Assembly (NCBI GenBank): GCA_024305405.1
Contig: JAKNDB010000092.1
Span: 62,001-126,000 of the forward strand
Length of the DNA stretch: 64,000 nt
Origin: Dirofilaria immitis
Taxonomy: Eukaryota; Nematoda; Chromadorea; Rhabditida; Onchocercidae
Reading direction: 5' to 3'
Made by a program: the position numbers and the translations under genes. Each line of letters begins with the position of its first letter. The stretch's first letter is position 1. Below, one piece after another: positions 51,140 through 61,467 of the stretch. Under the pieces are notes generated by a model. The model did not search any database. It saw nothing but the letters and a program-made list of their open reading frames with translations, and was not told where the DNA came from.

Positions 51140-51370
51140 AATGACACCATCGATGGCAATTGTATTCACAATATTATTGCAACTGAAAAAAAAAAAAGGT
51201 ATAACTTATCAAAATATTTGCATTTTGAAAAAGCTTTAAATAATTGAAAAAAGTGTAATATGACTTCATCTACGTGAACAATGCTCATTTGATCAATTTA
51301 AAAAAAATATGAAAATATATCAAAAGCTTTCGTTAAATTGAAATTCACAATTTCACAATAAATTTTTAAT

Positions 51371-51376
51371 TTTATT
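51371..51376 (-). promoter_or_regulatory. Poly(A) signal AATAAA for the Thr-rich gene
   Basis: AATAAA on the minus strand lies about 50 nt past the TAA of the Thr-rich reading frame. This spacing fits a 3' end and favours that frame ending the gene rather than splicing on. Confidence 0.4.
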
Positions 51377-51424
51377 CAATTTGCTGAAATATTATTGAAA
51401 TTAAAGAAATTTTTAAAATTTTAC

Positions 51425-51709
51425 TTACTTAAAAAGTACTGCAAAGAAACCGGTCATAATGATCGCTACTGTAGCCTTAATCATTGTTCCGTCACTTTCT
51501 GCAGTAACTTCAATTGGATGTGAACTTGTTTCAATTGCCATCGTTTCTTCCGCAGTTTCCGTTACTTCCGCTTCTGTTACAATCGTCGTTGTAGTTTCTA
51601 CTGTTGTAATCACTGTAGTATCAGAATCTGCTTCCGTCATATTTGCCGTTGTACCAAAATCTTCTACTGACGCAACAGAAGTATTTGTGGCTAAAATACA
51701 CAATATCAT
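51425..51709 (-). CDS. Small Thr-rich secreted or GPI-like protein, unknown family
   Basis: A 94-codon frame begins MILCILATNTSVAS, a short possible signal peptide. It continues in a Thr/Glu/Val-rich, mucin-like body (TTVITTVETTTTIVTEAEVT, TETAEETMAIETSS). It ends with ATVAIIMTGFFAVLFK, a hydrophobic tail with no charged cytoplasmic part, as in GPI-anchored or single-pass proteins. Codon use and GC content are clearly above the flanks. The same frame is open upstream through YRKIL behind a TAG, so a longer signal peptide from an earlier exon is possible. TTAA|GTAAGT at the stop could be a splice donor, but the nearby AATAAA favours termination. NMT is a possible N-glycosylation site. The opposite strand is also open because of the repeated codons. 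I do not recognise a named family. Confidence 0.6.
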   Translation of the reverse strand: MILCILATNTSVASVEDFGTTANMTEADSDTTVITTVETTTTIVTEAEVTETAEETMAIETSSHPIEVTAESDGTMIKATVAIIMTGFFAVLFK

Positions 51710-52338
51710 TAAGATTTTTCGGTACTAGCTATTATCACTAAAAATTTTTTTGATACTGTGAATCAAGAAGATAATAAATGAAAGAATGAATTAATGATAA
51801 TTATTCTATCATTCAAATATTATAATTTAATTCTTAAATTTATTAATACTTTTTGATTTACAATTAATGTTAATTAATTGTAAAAGTATCGAAAAAAAGG
51901 AAAACATATCACAACTATATATTAAAGATAACTTTTTCAAATTATTTCAATTTCAAGAACTATCACTTCATAACTTATTTTGCCATATTAAATTATTATA
52001 AATTGTTTCCTTCCCAATTATTTAAAATTCACAGAATTTCATATAGTATTAGCTTAACTAAGATAATAAACTAGAAAGCCAGAATAGAGAAGGTAAAGGA
52101 AAATACGGACCATTCTCGACCAGTGCAAGCAATAATATGGCGAATAAAAATCGCCTAACATCTCTCCGAGCACATGCTATCATAGTGATTTTATAAAGTG
52201 ACTGATAGCATAACAGCTGCTATCACTCCTTTTATGATACATTCATTATCGATAGTTTTCTATTTATGCAAATATTTGTGGGAATTCGAAATTGTATTAT
52301 TTATTCCTTTATTATAAACGAATAGTTCATTGCGCAAA

Positions 52339-52467
52339 TTATTTGCTTCAATAAAAGGTAGGTTAATTATTTGCTCCAATAAAAGTAGGTTATTTGTCCG
52401 ATAAAAACTAAGTTAGTTATTTGCTTCAATTAAAGATAAGTTAATTACTTGCTCCAATAAAAGATAT
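52339..52467. repeat. Minisatellite, about 5 units of 24-28 bp
   Basis: Units resemble TTATTTGCTCCAATAAAAG followed by GTAGGTTAA or ATAAGTTAA, with substitutions between copies. Confidence 0.85.
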
Positions 52468-52744
52468 GTAATATTTAATATTCGAAACGTTTTTCAATAA
52501 TATATTTCAAAAGAATCTATTTCACATAATTATTAGCATAATTATTATTATAAAATACTTTAAGTTTTCGTATTAATCAAATTATTAACATAATTTCATC
52601 CATTGAATGTGAATTTCATTTTAAAAATTTTTTTCCAAATTAAACAGACTTAATTTATTAAATTAATTGATTTTACATTTTTGTCAAACTTTACAAGCAT
52701 ATCTTCTATATTACCCGTAAACACATTTGCTTTGATAAATATTT

Positions 52745-52895
52745 TTGTTCAAATTAAATGGACTTATATGTACATTAAGCCAATTCAAACTGAATAAACT
52801 TAAATATAAAATAAGCCAATTCAAATTAATAGACTTAGACGTACAGTAATACAATTCAAATTAAATGGACTTAAGTGTAAAATAAGCTGATAAAT
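52745..52895. repeat. Minisatellite, about 4 units of 35-40 bp
   Basis: Units share AATTCAAATTAAATGGACTT followed by a variable TAAGTGTAAAATAAGC-like part. Copies are diverged. Confidence 0.75.
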
Positions 52896-53454
52896 GCTGT
52901 AAATGTTGTAAAAATTAATTATCCTATTATTAGATCGCCAAATTATTTGAAAAAACTGGCAAAAAACTACTTAAAATTCAAAAAAGAGCCTAGTTTGTTT
53001 TAAACTTTCGAAATATCTGTTTCTTCATTATAACATTGTAAAAGAGCCAGAATTAAATATTTCGAATAGATATTATAGACAATATAGTCGAGAATATAGT
53101 CGAGAAAAATGGTACATTCATTAATTTAAAATTATAATAATTTCTTAATATAATAAAGAGGAATGAAAAATTATTATATCAAAAATTACTTCAATTTCAA
53201 ATTCCTTATTTTAAATTACTCAAAACAAATTTGATCGAATAAAATTCGAATGACCTTATTTCTTAATACAAACATCTGCCAAGAGCTACAGCATGGTTGA
53301 TGAGCGATTATGCAGAAGTCATTATGTTAATAAGAATTTTATATTTCGATCAATTCAATTCAAATATATAAATGTAAATATATTCCTATTAATTCAGTTC
53401 AAATGTGTAAATATATTTAGATTAATTTAATTTAAATTTATAAATGTTTTTTGT

Positions 53455-53830
53455 AACTCAAAAAAATGAGTAAATGTATACTTTAAAAAATAAGTAGATA
53501 TATATCCCAAAAGAATAGGTAAATTATACCCAAGAAAAAATGGGTAAATATATAAAGAATGAGTATAACCCCGAAAAATAAGTAAATACGTAATTCAAAA
53601 AGTGAGTAGATAATAAATCAAAAAAAGTGTAAATATGCGACCCAAAACAGTAGATAGATGTAAACAGAAAAAATAGGCAAATATGTAACCCAAAAAGACG
53701 GGTAAAACGTAACTCAAAAAAGCGTCGATATATAACCCAGAAAATGGATAAATATAAAACTCAAAAAGTGGGTAAATATGTAACTCGAAAGACATGGGCA
53801 GAAATATAACCCAAAAAATGAGTAAATATA
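53455..53830. repeat. Minisatellite, about 15 units of about 24 bp, internally palindromic
   Basis: Units resemble AACCCAAAAAATGGGTAAAT followed by ATAT. The CCC and GGGT parts make GGGTAAATATATAACCC across unit borders, so each border is near-palindromic. Copies at about 53620-53830 are the most regular. A 66-residue frame on the minus strand is a by-product. Confidence 0.9.
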
Positions 53831-54908
53831 TGATACACAGTTGCTACCAGACATCTGAACGAAAAGTGCTGCTATATTTATGATGTGTTCATGGGACGAT
53901 ATTGCGTTGTTGAGTGCTGTGGGATATGGTTTACGGTTGGTTTGTAGAATATTATGGCCGGGAAATGGTATCTAACTGGAGGTCGTAGGTTAGGGTTTCA
54001 TATTAGGACAATGTCTTCTATTAATTAGCCTTTTTTGAGATATAGTATGAAGTCTGTTTGTAATGAGATTATAATATAAATGATGAATTTGGTAAAAATT
54101 ACAAATTATTGCAATTAAATTACTTTGTTTCATTAAATACACTACATTTCTAATATTCGTAATTCATATTCATTGATAATTCATAATAAACTAGTAAATT
54201 TAATCATTTTTTATTTCTGTTATTTGAAAGTTGAGGAAAATTTCCGACAAATATTCTTTTCTCTTTGTCATCTCTGAATTTTATATTCTTCTATTAAATA
54301 TATGTAACGAAAACTTAAAAACATAAACATATAACTACTTTCAAATTTAATTATTTTCATTCAAAAGAATATATTTTTATAGACATGTAATTAGTTACAG
54401 ATTTCATTGATTTACATTATTAAATTGGTTTTAAAAAGGCAATGAAAATTTAATTTAAAAAACAGCTGAACATATGCCAAGTTTTTCTTCCCTTTTCTTT
54501 ATCATTAAAATTCAATTAAAGCATAAATTAGTGTGAAGCCATCCTCAATTTTAGTATTTTTGACATTTTTATTTTATTTGTAAAATTGGAAATCTCCAAA
54601 AATTGTATTTCCTTTGTGAAATTCATAAGTAATATTAATTATAAATGAATTTGTGTTTAAGTTAAATGGATTGTTGTTGAATTTATTAAGCATTGTAATA
54701 TGAATACCTTTTTTACGTTTTTGCAGTTATAATTAATTTCGGTTTCAATTTATAATTAGTTGTTTTAATTCATTAAATCTGATCTGTAATTTGTGATATG
54801 AGAAAAACGGTTAAAGTATGCTTAATAACTTTAGTTCATTTTATATTTCGTGCAAAACTACCTTAAGCTATATTCTATTTACAAAAATATTTATATTTTC
54901 ATTTTGCA

Positions 54909-55067
54909 ATGCAGTTCTGGAAATGTTATTACAGGCTGCCTGGGGAGTTTGTTCCGTATTATATTTATATTCTACGAAGATCAGTTGAATTTTACGCTTG
55001 TTTCATCATAAATTTGCAGAAGATTGCAATTTTCGAATCTTTTTTTTGCTTAATTGATTTTTTTTAA
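54909..55067 (+). CDS. Possible small ORF just upstream of the NADAR gene
   Basis: The ATG at 54909 opens a 52-codon frame beginning MQFWKCYYRLPGEFVPYYIY with varied codons, then ILRRSVEFYACFIINLQKI, and stops at 55065-55067 immediately before the NADAR start. The first 35 residues look more coding-like than chance frames nearby. It could be an upstream ORF, an unannotated exon or coincidence. Confidence 0.2.
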   Translation: MQFWKCYYRLPGEFVPYYIYILRRSVEFYACFIINLQKIAIFESFFCLIDFF

Positions 55068-55069
55068 AG
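55048..55069 (+). other. Candidate trans-splice acceptor of the NADAR gene
   Basis: A T-rich run ends TTTTTTTTAAAG 12 nt before the ATG at 55082. This arrangement is typical of nematode spliced-leader addition sites. An ordinary intron acceptor is the alternative. Confidence 0.35.
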
Positions 55070-55081
55070 GATTGTTTGGAG

Positions 55082-58000
55082 ATGTCAACGCCTGCATCCA
55101 TTAAAGCAATGGAAATTGCACGTGAGAAGGCTGCACGACGTCATAGGCAAAGTGATACGGCTGGATTAGTACCACTTACGCAGCCATGGCCATCCCGATC
55201 TTATTATTATGTAAATAAACTACTAAGAATTTTTTATTATTGTTTCTTATTTTGTTATCTTTATGATTTTGTTGTCTTTGTTAAAACATTTTTTTGGTTA
55301 TATTTGCGAGTGAAATTCTATAAAGGGAATCTTAAATTAGCTTGGAATGGTGGATTCCTAAGGTTTAAAAAGAAATTTGCCAAGGTTTTAAATATGTCAT
55401 TCAGAATAATTGTTTCAGGAACTTATCGCGGAAGGAACATCGATTTTACCGCGGATAAAGCTGGTGGACGGCAATATATTAGTTTTGAGGGTGGAAGGAA
55501 AGAAATAGAACCGCGATCACCCCCAAAACCACTTACTCCACCTCCTGTTGGTTTCACTTTTTTCACTTAAGAGTATATTATATATAATGAGTAAAGAAGT
55601 CTCAGTAACTTTTGTTAAAAAGTAAACAGAAATTGCTTATTCATTTTGTGATTATTGTTGGAAAATGCTGAGTAAGAGGATTATTTAAAATAGTTAAAGA
55701 TTTCGGTCATTTTTGGTTGATTTTTCAACTTAGAAATAATGATAGTGATCCGCAACTATTCCAGTCTTTCTGAATTGCGTGATTTCAGGTTGAAGATGTG
55801 CCTATCGATGTGGATACCGATGATTATAAAGTAGATGCCGATGAAGTAATTTGCTTCAGCGGTCGTCAGCATTTCCTCTCAAATTTATATCCCGTCAGTG
55901 CTATCTTTTTTTCCTTTAATGCACGAACTAATCTGATTACTTTTCTGGTTCTGTTTATGACTTATATTGTTTCTGATCCTCAGTGTTTCAATGCAATAAC
56001 GCAATAGAAATTTTAGAAAGAATTTAAAAAAAAGGAAGCGTTGTTGATGTATATTAGGTTGAAAACCGTTTCATCGGCAAATATTATAGAGTTTAAAATG
56101 CCAAACAGCTAAACATCACTTTCACGCTCTATCAAGTTTATTGTATTTCTTAAATTTCATTCGAAAAATTGAAACGTTATCATATTTGAAAGAAAGATAT
56201 TGATAATATGTCACATCATATACCATCGTAATTATTCCTGGTTTCGCATTTTCCATTTGAAAGGAGGGTTATTTTTGTAATTACATGAGGATAGATATTT
56301 TTATGTTTTTTTCGAGTAAGGACAGATATTTTTATAAATTTTGATTTCACTAATTTCCACAAAATAGGTTACGCTAACAGTGGATGGACATGATTATCCG
56401 AGCGTGGAACATTATTATCAAGCTTGTAAATTATATACATTGGGTGGTGCACGTCTTGCCGCACAGCTTCGTAATATACCTGATGCTGGCTTGGTTAAAG
56501 CTCACACAAAAAAATTATTACGTTCAGCCAATGTTTCATTAGAGAAGGTATAATTATAAGCACTACCTTTCCATTTTGCTTTTTACTTAAATTACATATA
56601 TTTTTAACATATTTTAATAATTTATTTTCATTTATCGCCAATTTAAAATGCCTAGCAAATATTTTGTTTTCAAAATTTTAGACAAAGCATTTTATTTAGT
56701 TTAGTCTAGAATTGTCGATATTAGCATTTTTTGTTGTATTTTTTCGAAAATTGAATTTTTCAGATCGAAGAATGGAAACGTACTCAGGGTCCAGTATTGT
56801 TACATCATGCAATAGTACACAAATTTGTTCAGAATCCTGAACTTCGTGCAAAACTTCTGGAAACAGGTAACGCATTACTTGCACATACATATGAACGGGA
56901 TAATATTTTTGCTGCGGGTTGCGACAAGGAGAAGATGATGGAATGGGCGAAAAATAATAATGGACAAATAATTAAGGTATTTTTATTTTCATTTCCTATT
57001 CACGAATATTTTTATATGTATTTGGATAAATATTTATATTCAGATCAGTTCTTGCATTTTTACGAAGTTTACTGATTTGATATTTTATAGTTCAATGTTT
57101 TTTTTATGACATATTTGTCAATTAGCGTTTCTTTCTTTAGCGTTTACTATTTATATGCTTCTTTTTCCCATTTAACTTCTAGTATTCTTTTGTATTTGCT
57201 ACTTATTCGTTATTTAATATTTCCTAATTCTTTTCACCAAATCTGTTTCTTAAAGCTTTCATTTTTATATTCATGTTTGAAATCTTTGCACTGTAAATAT
57301 TAAATGGAGAAGTCGTTACAGATATAAGTGCATCCATACAATTTGGAATTAATAGAAATAGAAGGAATTAGTTCCACATTTTTTAGATTCCGACCAAAAT
57401 AGATAATGGAACATTGGTATACATTCCGCTAGTTGGCGAAGGCAAAAATGTTCTTGGTTTTATCAACATGAAGGTTTTTTCCTTTTTTAAATATTCGCGG
57501 ACCGGAACAGATTTTAAAATGTCTTAAGTGACTGAATGGTTTTCTTTTTCTACAATTAAAGAAATTTCAAGTATGTACTCCTCTCAAAATATGAACTACA
57601 TCTTAAGACATCAAATTTATTTTAATAAGTAATAAAATGAGAATAGAAATATACTTCTTGTTACGTTTTAGCTAACTGTACGTAAGTTGCAGCATTTTGC
57701 ACTTATCATTCTTAAAATACTAACTTTTATCCACTAACAAATTGGCAGTTTTATCACTGACAAATTGCAGGTTCGTCAACAGCTTCTGCAGTTTAAAGCA
57801 ACACAAGCAACACAGCCGCCTTTAACAGATCCAATCATGATGGTAGCAATGCAAACATTGAAATTAGACAGTCCAACAAAAGCAGAAGGTATGACAAATT
57901 GAGGCACGCAATCGAAAGCCAACATGATCTCGGAGTAATTAATGTATGGAAACTTTTCCAGAAAATTATTAGAATTATAGTATACCCTTTATTATACTGT

Positions 58001-58687
58001 TTCTTTGTTATTCGAATTTAGCTTTGATTGGCGTGCTGAAGATTTTACGGTAATTTTTCTCGGAATAGTTTTCATTCATATTTCTGGAATGTTGGCAACT
58101 TCATTTATCATAGCTTCCTTTTTTACCCTTTCTCCCTTTCACCCTTTCTGCGTTCCTCATATACTTCCGCTGTTTGCATTAAAAAAATTTATATGCTGCT
58201 TGATCGACTAACTAGGCAATATGTCCAAGTTTTGTTATTAAAAAAATAATTTTATTCTAGCAGTTACTATAGTGCAATGCTACCGCGTAGTTTTATTTGT
58301 CTTTTTATGAATTAGTGAAAATTCTTCCCGGAAAATCTATCCACACCAAGGTTCTCTTCCCTTTTTTTCGCTCTTGTTATCTGAGATAATTTACGGTGTA
58401 CAAGTCCCGAATCCTTCAAATTTTCCTACATCTTTTTGTTTGCTTAGTATATTAAAATTGCAAGTTAAATATAAAAATTTTCTTTTTCAGATAGTGACTG
58501 AAAATTTTGGGTATGTACCTTTAATATTTATGCTTCCATTTTTATGAAATTGTTTCTCTTGGGAATTTTTTTCCGGTTAACAGACTATGCTAACGGCGCT
58601 CTCTTTACATCTAATTTTATACCATTGGATTCGAAATTTAAGATTTCAGAACGACAGTTTTTAGAACACTGTGTAAATGCACCGTAA
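55082..58687 (+). CDS. NADAR-domain (YbiA-like) protein
   Basis: NADAR domains belong to the YbiA/RibX fold. Characterised members are N-glycosidases acting on riboflavin-pathway intermediates or on ADP-ribosylated nucleic acid, and the role in worms is unknown. Exons: 55082-55210 (MSTPASIKAMEIAREKAARR start), about 55418-55546 (linker TYRGRNIDF..., PRSPPKPLTPPP), 55789-55893, 56368-56547, 56764-56976, 57387-57473, 57771-57888 and a last exon. Family hallmarks are CFSGRQHFLSNLYP, then DYPSVEHYYQACK, HHAIVHKFVQNPELRAKLLE and TGNALLAHTYERDNIFAAG. All phases from 55789 on agree. The protein is about 320-350 residues, with the domain in roughly the central 200. The junction from 55210 to the second exon does not keep frame with the best splice sites. 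Two last exons fit: 58491-58501 (DSD) or 58584-58687 (DYANGALFTSNFIPLDSKFK then ISERQFLEHCVNAP). Without splicing the frame would stop at 57900-57902. Confidence 0.85.
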
Positions 58688-59254
58688 AAAGAGTCGCTGC
58701 TGTTTGTTAGTCGTCGTTTTACCCTGTTACAATGTCTTGTTTACATTTACATGTGTAATAAGGGGATGTATGGTTAAAAGTTGATACCGAGTGCTTCTCT
58801 CTTTTGTGTTAAATTTGAATTTATAAAGCTCTTTCATCAAATTGTTACGGACACAAAATAATATAAAAGTTAGGAGGAGGGTTTTGAGCATCTGAAGCTC
58901 TCATGGCATTAGGGAACTGAAACTAGGATTGTCAATTAATGGTTGAACTTCGGATTCACTAAAATCTCTTGTCGTCAACTCTTTGTTCCAATCAAGGAAA
59001 ACTGAATTGTGATATTGAATTTCCACGATTATCTGAGTCAAATGAAATAATTTAATAGTTAACGCCGTAAAATTTTGTCATGTCTGTGCTGGTATAATTA
59101 AGTAATCATTAAAAATTGAGCCATTAAAATCACCGGATAATTATAGTAACTGTTAATAAAGTCGAGACATGACCTATATTCTGATATCTCGGATTAACTA
59201 AGCTATATGACTGTATAATTCAATGGCGATCACGGAAAATGTGGATGATGAAAT
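58688..59254. other. Convergent intergenic region
   Basis: About 570 bp between the end of the NADAR gene and the end of the minus-strand unknown gene. The sequence is less AT-rich than the distal spacers and presumably holds both 3' UTRs. No further gene was seen. Confidence 0.5.
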
Positions 59255-60746
59255 TCAATTGTCAAGCGTAAAAGCACCTTCTTCAGCTCGATAGATAGCT
59301 TCTTCCACGTCAACATATTCCAACGCTGCCTTCAAATATGTGGTATCTTTTCCGTCCTTCAGTGCGTCTTTTATTTGTTGACGTAAAACATACCTCTTCA
59401 GGGTTGGTACTACTTCGTATTTTGGAGCGTTTAGAAATCCATTATAATCCTTCCTGATGAAGCATTCATTTAACAAGATACGATAGTGAAAAACTACGTA
59501 GAGATGAAAGGCGTATCTTCAGAACGAAAAACTTTCCAGAAATATTACTCACTATTTTACATCAAATTCGGTAATGTGATTTCTGATTTATTCAATCATC
59601 AGTAAGAGGCATTTTTGATTAAAAACCACCAACCTGGAATACCAGAAGTAGAAACATAATGCTGCTATACTGCTCAAAAATGATGTCATTACTTTTGTTT
59701 GTGTGTTGCAGCATCGAATGCTTTCAACGTCGATTTTGAACTCACCACAACCGTTTCATTCAATAATTCTCGCTTATCAATTCCAAAATAAGCTTTGCTC
59801 TCACTGAATTTCAAGTTTTTTCCTGCCCTGAAATTTCTGAAAAGATATCGAATAAAGTGATTCAAATTTTCCAATGCATTAAATAAAGGCTATATTCACT
59901 TATTTCATGAATTATAACAATTTAATCATCTTACAACACTTGAAGTAAACATTACTTATGAATCAATTTTTCGGGAAAATGTCTTAACTATCTAAATCGT
60001 TCATATTTCAAGACATATTGCTTATACTTTATATTAATAAGAATTTTTATTATGGAATGATTTTTAGAAATTCCTGTTTAATTTATATTTCCTAGTGCCA
60101 TCAAAATTAAAAAAATTCTATCGTGAAAATAGTGCGTATGCCAGTTGTGAAATTAATTATTCTTTTTGATCAATAAATCATTGATAATGTTTTATCAGTT
60201 GTTTCGAAATTCATCTTGCCTCAAAAACAGTCAGCTACATAATTTATATGTATATATAAACTGAAAGTCAAAAATATTACTGGCAGGAACGGACGATAAT
60301 TGCGTCTTTTTCTGAATAGTTGTAATTGGCGGATCGTCGCTAATCAGCGGTTTCTTACTTCTCCATCTGAAAATCTTTTTTAAGTGGCAATCCATAACAT
60401 TTCCGATAAATCAAATTTAATCCATTAGACAATACGAACATGTATCCGAAATCCTTCCATCTTCCAGAAGTTGTAATCTATGTATATTATTCAAAAGAAA
60501 GATCTAGTATGATCATACTGAACTTTAATCTTAAAGAACTTACACACTATAGCGTTATGCTGGTGACTATTTAGTTTTTGTGCAAATTTTAGAATTATTT
60601 ATAACCTCAAAACTTTCGCAAGAATAGCCGTAAGGCTCCATATATCACCGGAACCATTTAATCCCATGTTCCATATAGCGTAAGATACAGAACTTAAAAA
60701 GAAAGGAGGCAATGAAACTATTAATTCAGAACAAATATAAAACAAT
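59255..60746 (-). CDS. Unidentified multi-exon gene with hydrophobic segments
   Basis: Five minus-strand exons join with consistent phases: about 60746-60614, 60477-60359, 59836-59746, 59669-59630 and 59493-59255. In order they encode SLPPFFLSSVSYAIWNMG with NGSGDIWSLTAILAK; ITTSGRWKDFGYMFVLSNGL with NLIYRKCYGLPLKKDF; NFRAGKNLKFSESKAYFGID with KRELLNETVV; YSSIMFLLLVFQV; and VFHYRILLNECFIRKDYNGF ending EAIYRAEEGAFTLDN and TGA. At least two hydrophobic stretches suggest a membrane protein, and the C-terminal 70 residues are charged and helical. Donors at 60358 (AA|GTAAGA) and 59745 (GTG|GTGAGT) are strong. The 60613 donor (AAA|GTTTTG) is weak, and a better one five bases on changes the frame. 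The start codon was not found. Possible upstream exons at 60917-60889 and 61282-61224 have good donors but doubtful phase. No family is recognised. Confidence 0.5.
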
Positions 60747-61467
60747 CTGTCATATCAATACGCATTCGAAATTCAAAGACATATACGAACTTGGAAGTCA
60801 ATAAAGAATTAACATTAGAGCGTATATCTGTACAAACTGACCAAATATATCAAAACTTCTTTCGATCACTTCCTACAGTTTTGCTTACTTTGCTACTTTC
60901 AAAGCCAACTATAACATCTTGAACAAAGAAAATGAAATAAACCTTTGCATGTCATTTTAGATATTTTTAATACCAGTTCCTGAATATTTTAGGAAATATT
61001 TCATCGAAACCACAAACAGGAAAAAGAGTCGAATAGTCATACAACACAATATTTCATACCACATGTATATTTCACTTTATTTTCAACTATTTATTTTATT
61101 AATTTCAAAATTAAATAATTTTAAGCGACTTCGACACCAAAAGTAGATAAACAACAATAAAAACAATAATGGAAATAACAAATTCCAGTGAGCAGTAAAA
61201 AAATATCTGAACCAATAACTTACATGTTTATATTATAGAAATGAAAAATTTGAAGTCTAGGAAACTTATCAAAAGTTAAAAACTAGAGCAGCGAGAAACG
61301 GTAAAACGTAACAAGAGAAAAATCTATTTCAATCAAAATTCACGTTGAATGTATTAGACATTCTTGGAACGAAGTTCGTATTTTTGTCCATATCTATTAG
61401 TACAAAAGGCCTAACAAATTATTTGATTCCTGTATATTCTTCTTACTAATTTAAGATTCCAACATTC
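60747..61467 (-). other. Short gap between MRTO4 and the unknown gene
   Basis: About 0.7 kb on the same strand as both neighbours. It contains two exon-like pieces: 61282-61224 (FLTFDKFPRLQIFHFYNIN before a GTAAGT donor) and 60917-60889 (VIVGFESSK before GTAAGC). They could be the 5' part of the downstream gene, a terminal exon of MRTO4, or chance. Confidence 0.35.

Larger units (their letters stand above)
46036..51424. other. AT-rich intergenic spacer, no gene seen
   Basis: About 5.4 kb between the glypican stop codon and the Thr-rich gene. It contains duplicated blocks at 48810-48986 and 49490-49680 and an exact-type duplication at 51043-51139. The open frames present are short and Phe/Ile/Lys-rich. 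Confidence 0.65.
51729..54908. other. Spacer with three minisatellite arrays
   Basis: AT-rich DNA between the Thr-rich gene and the NADAR gene, holding arrays at 52339-52467, 52745-52895 and 53455-53830. A less AT-rich patch follows at 53880-54010, containing a 31-codon frame (IALLSAVGYGLRLVCRILW) of unclear meaning. Confidence 0.65.

Noticed and set aside
51459..51728. 89-residue plus-strand frame rich in Val/Ser/Thr
   Set aside because: It is the mirror of the minus-strand Thr-rich gene. It lacks an ATG-based leader, and the AATAAA signal is on the minus side.
53595..53795. 66-residue minus-strand frame
   Set aside because: It lies entirely inside the 24-bp minisatellite and has a periodic sequence.
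60614..60692. Protein-kinase subdomain IX reading of NGSGDIWSL
   Set aside because: DIWSL recalls the DxWSLG kinase motif, but Gly is replaced by Thr and no HRD, DFG or APE motif occurs in the neighbouring exons.
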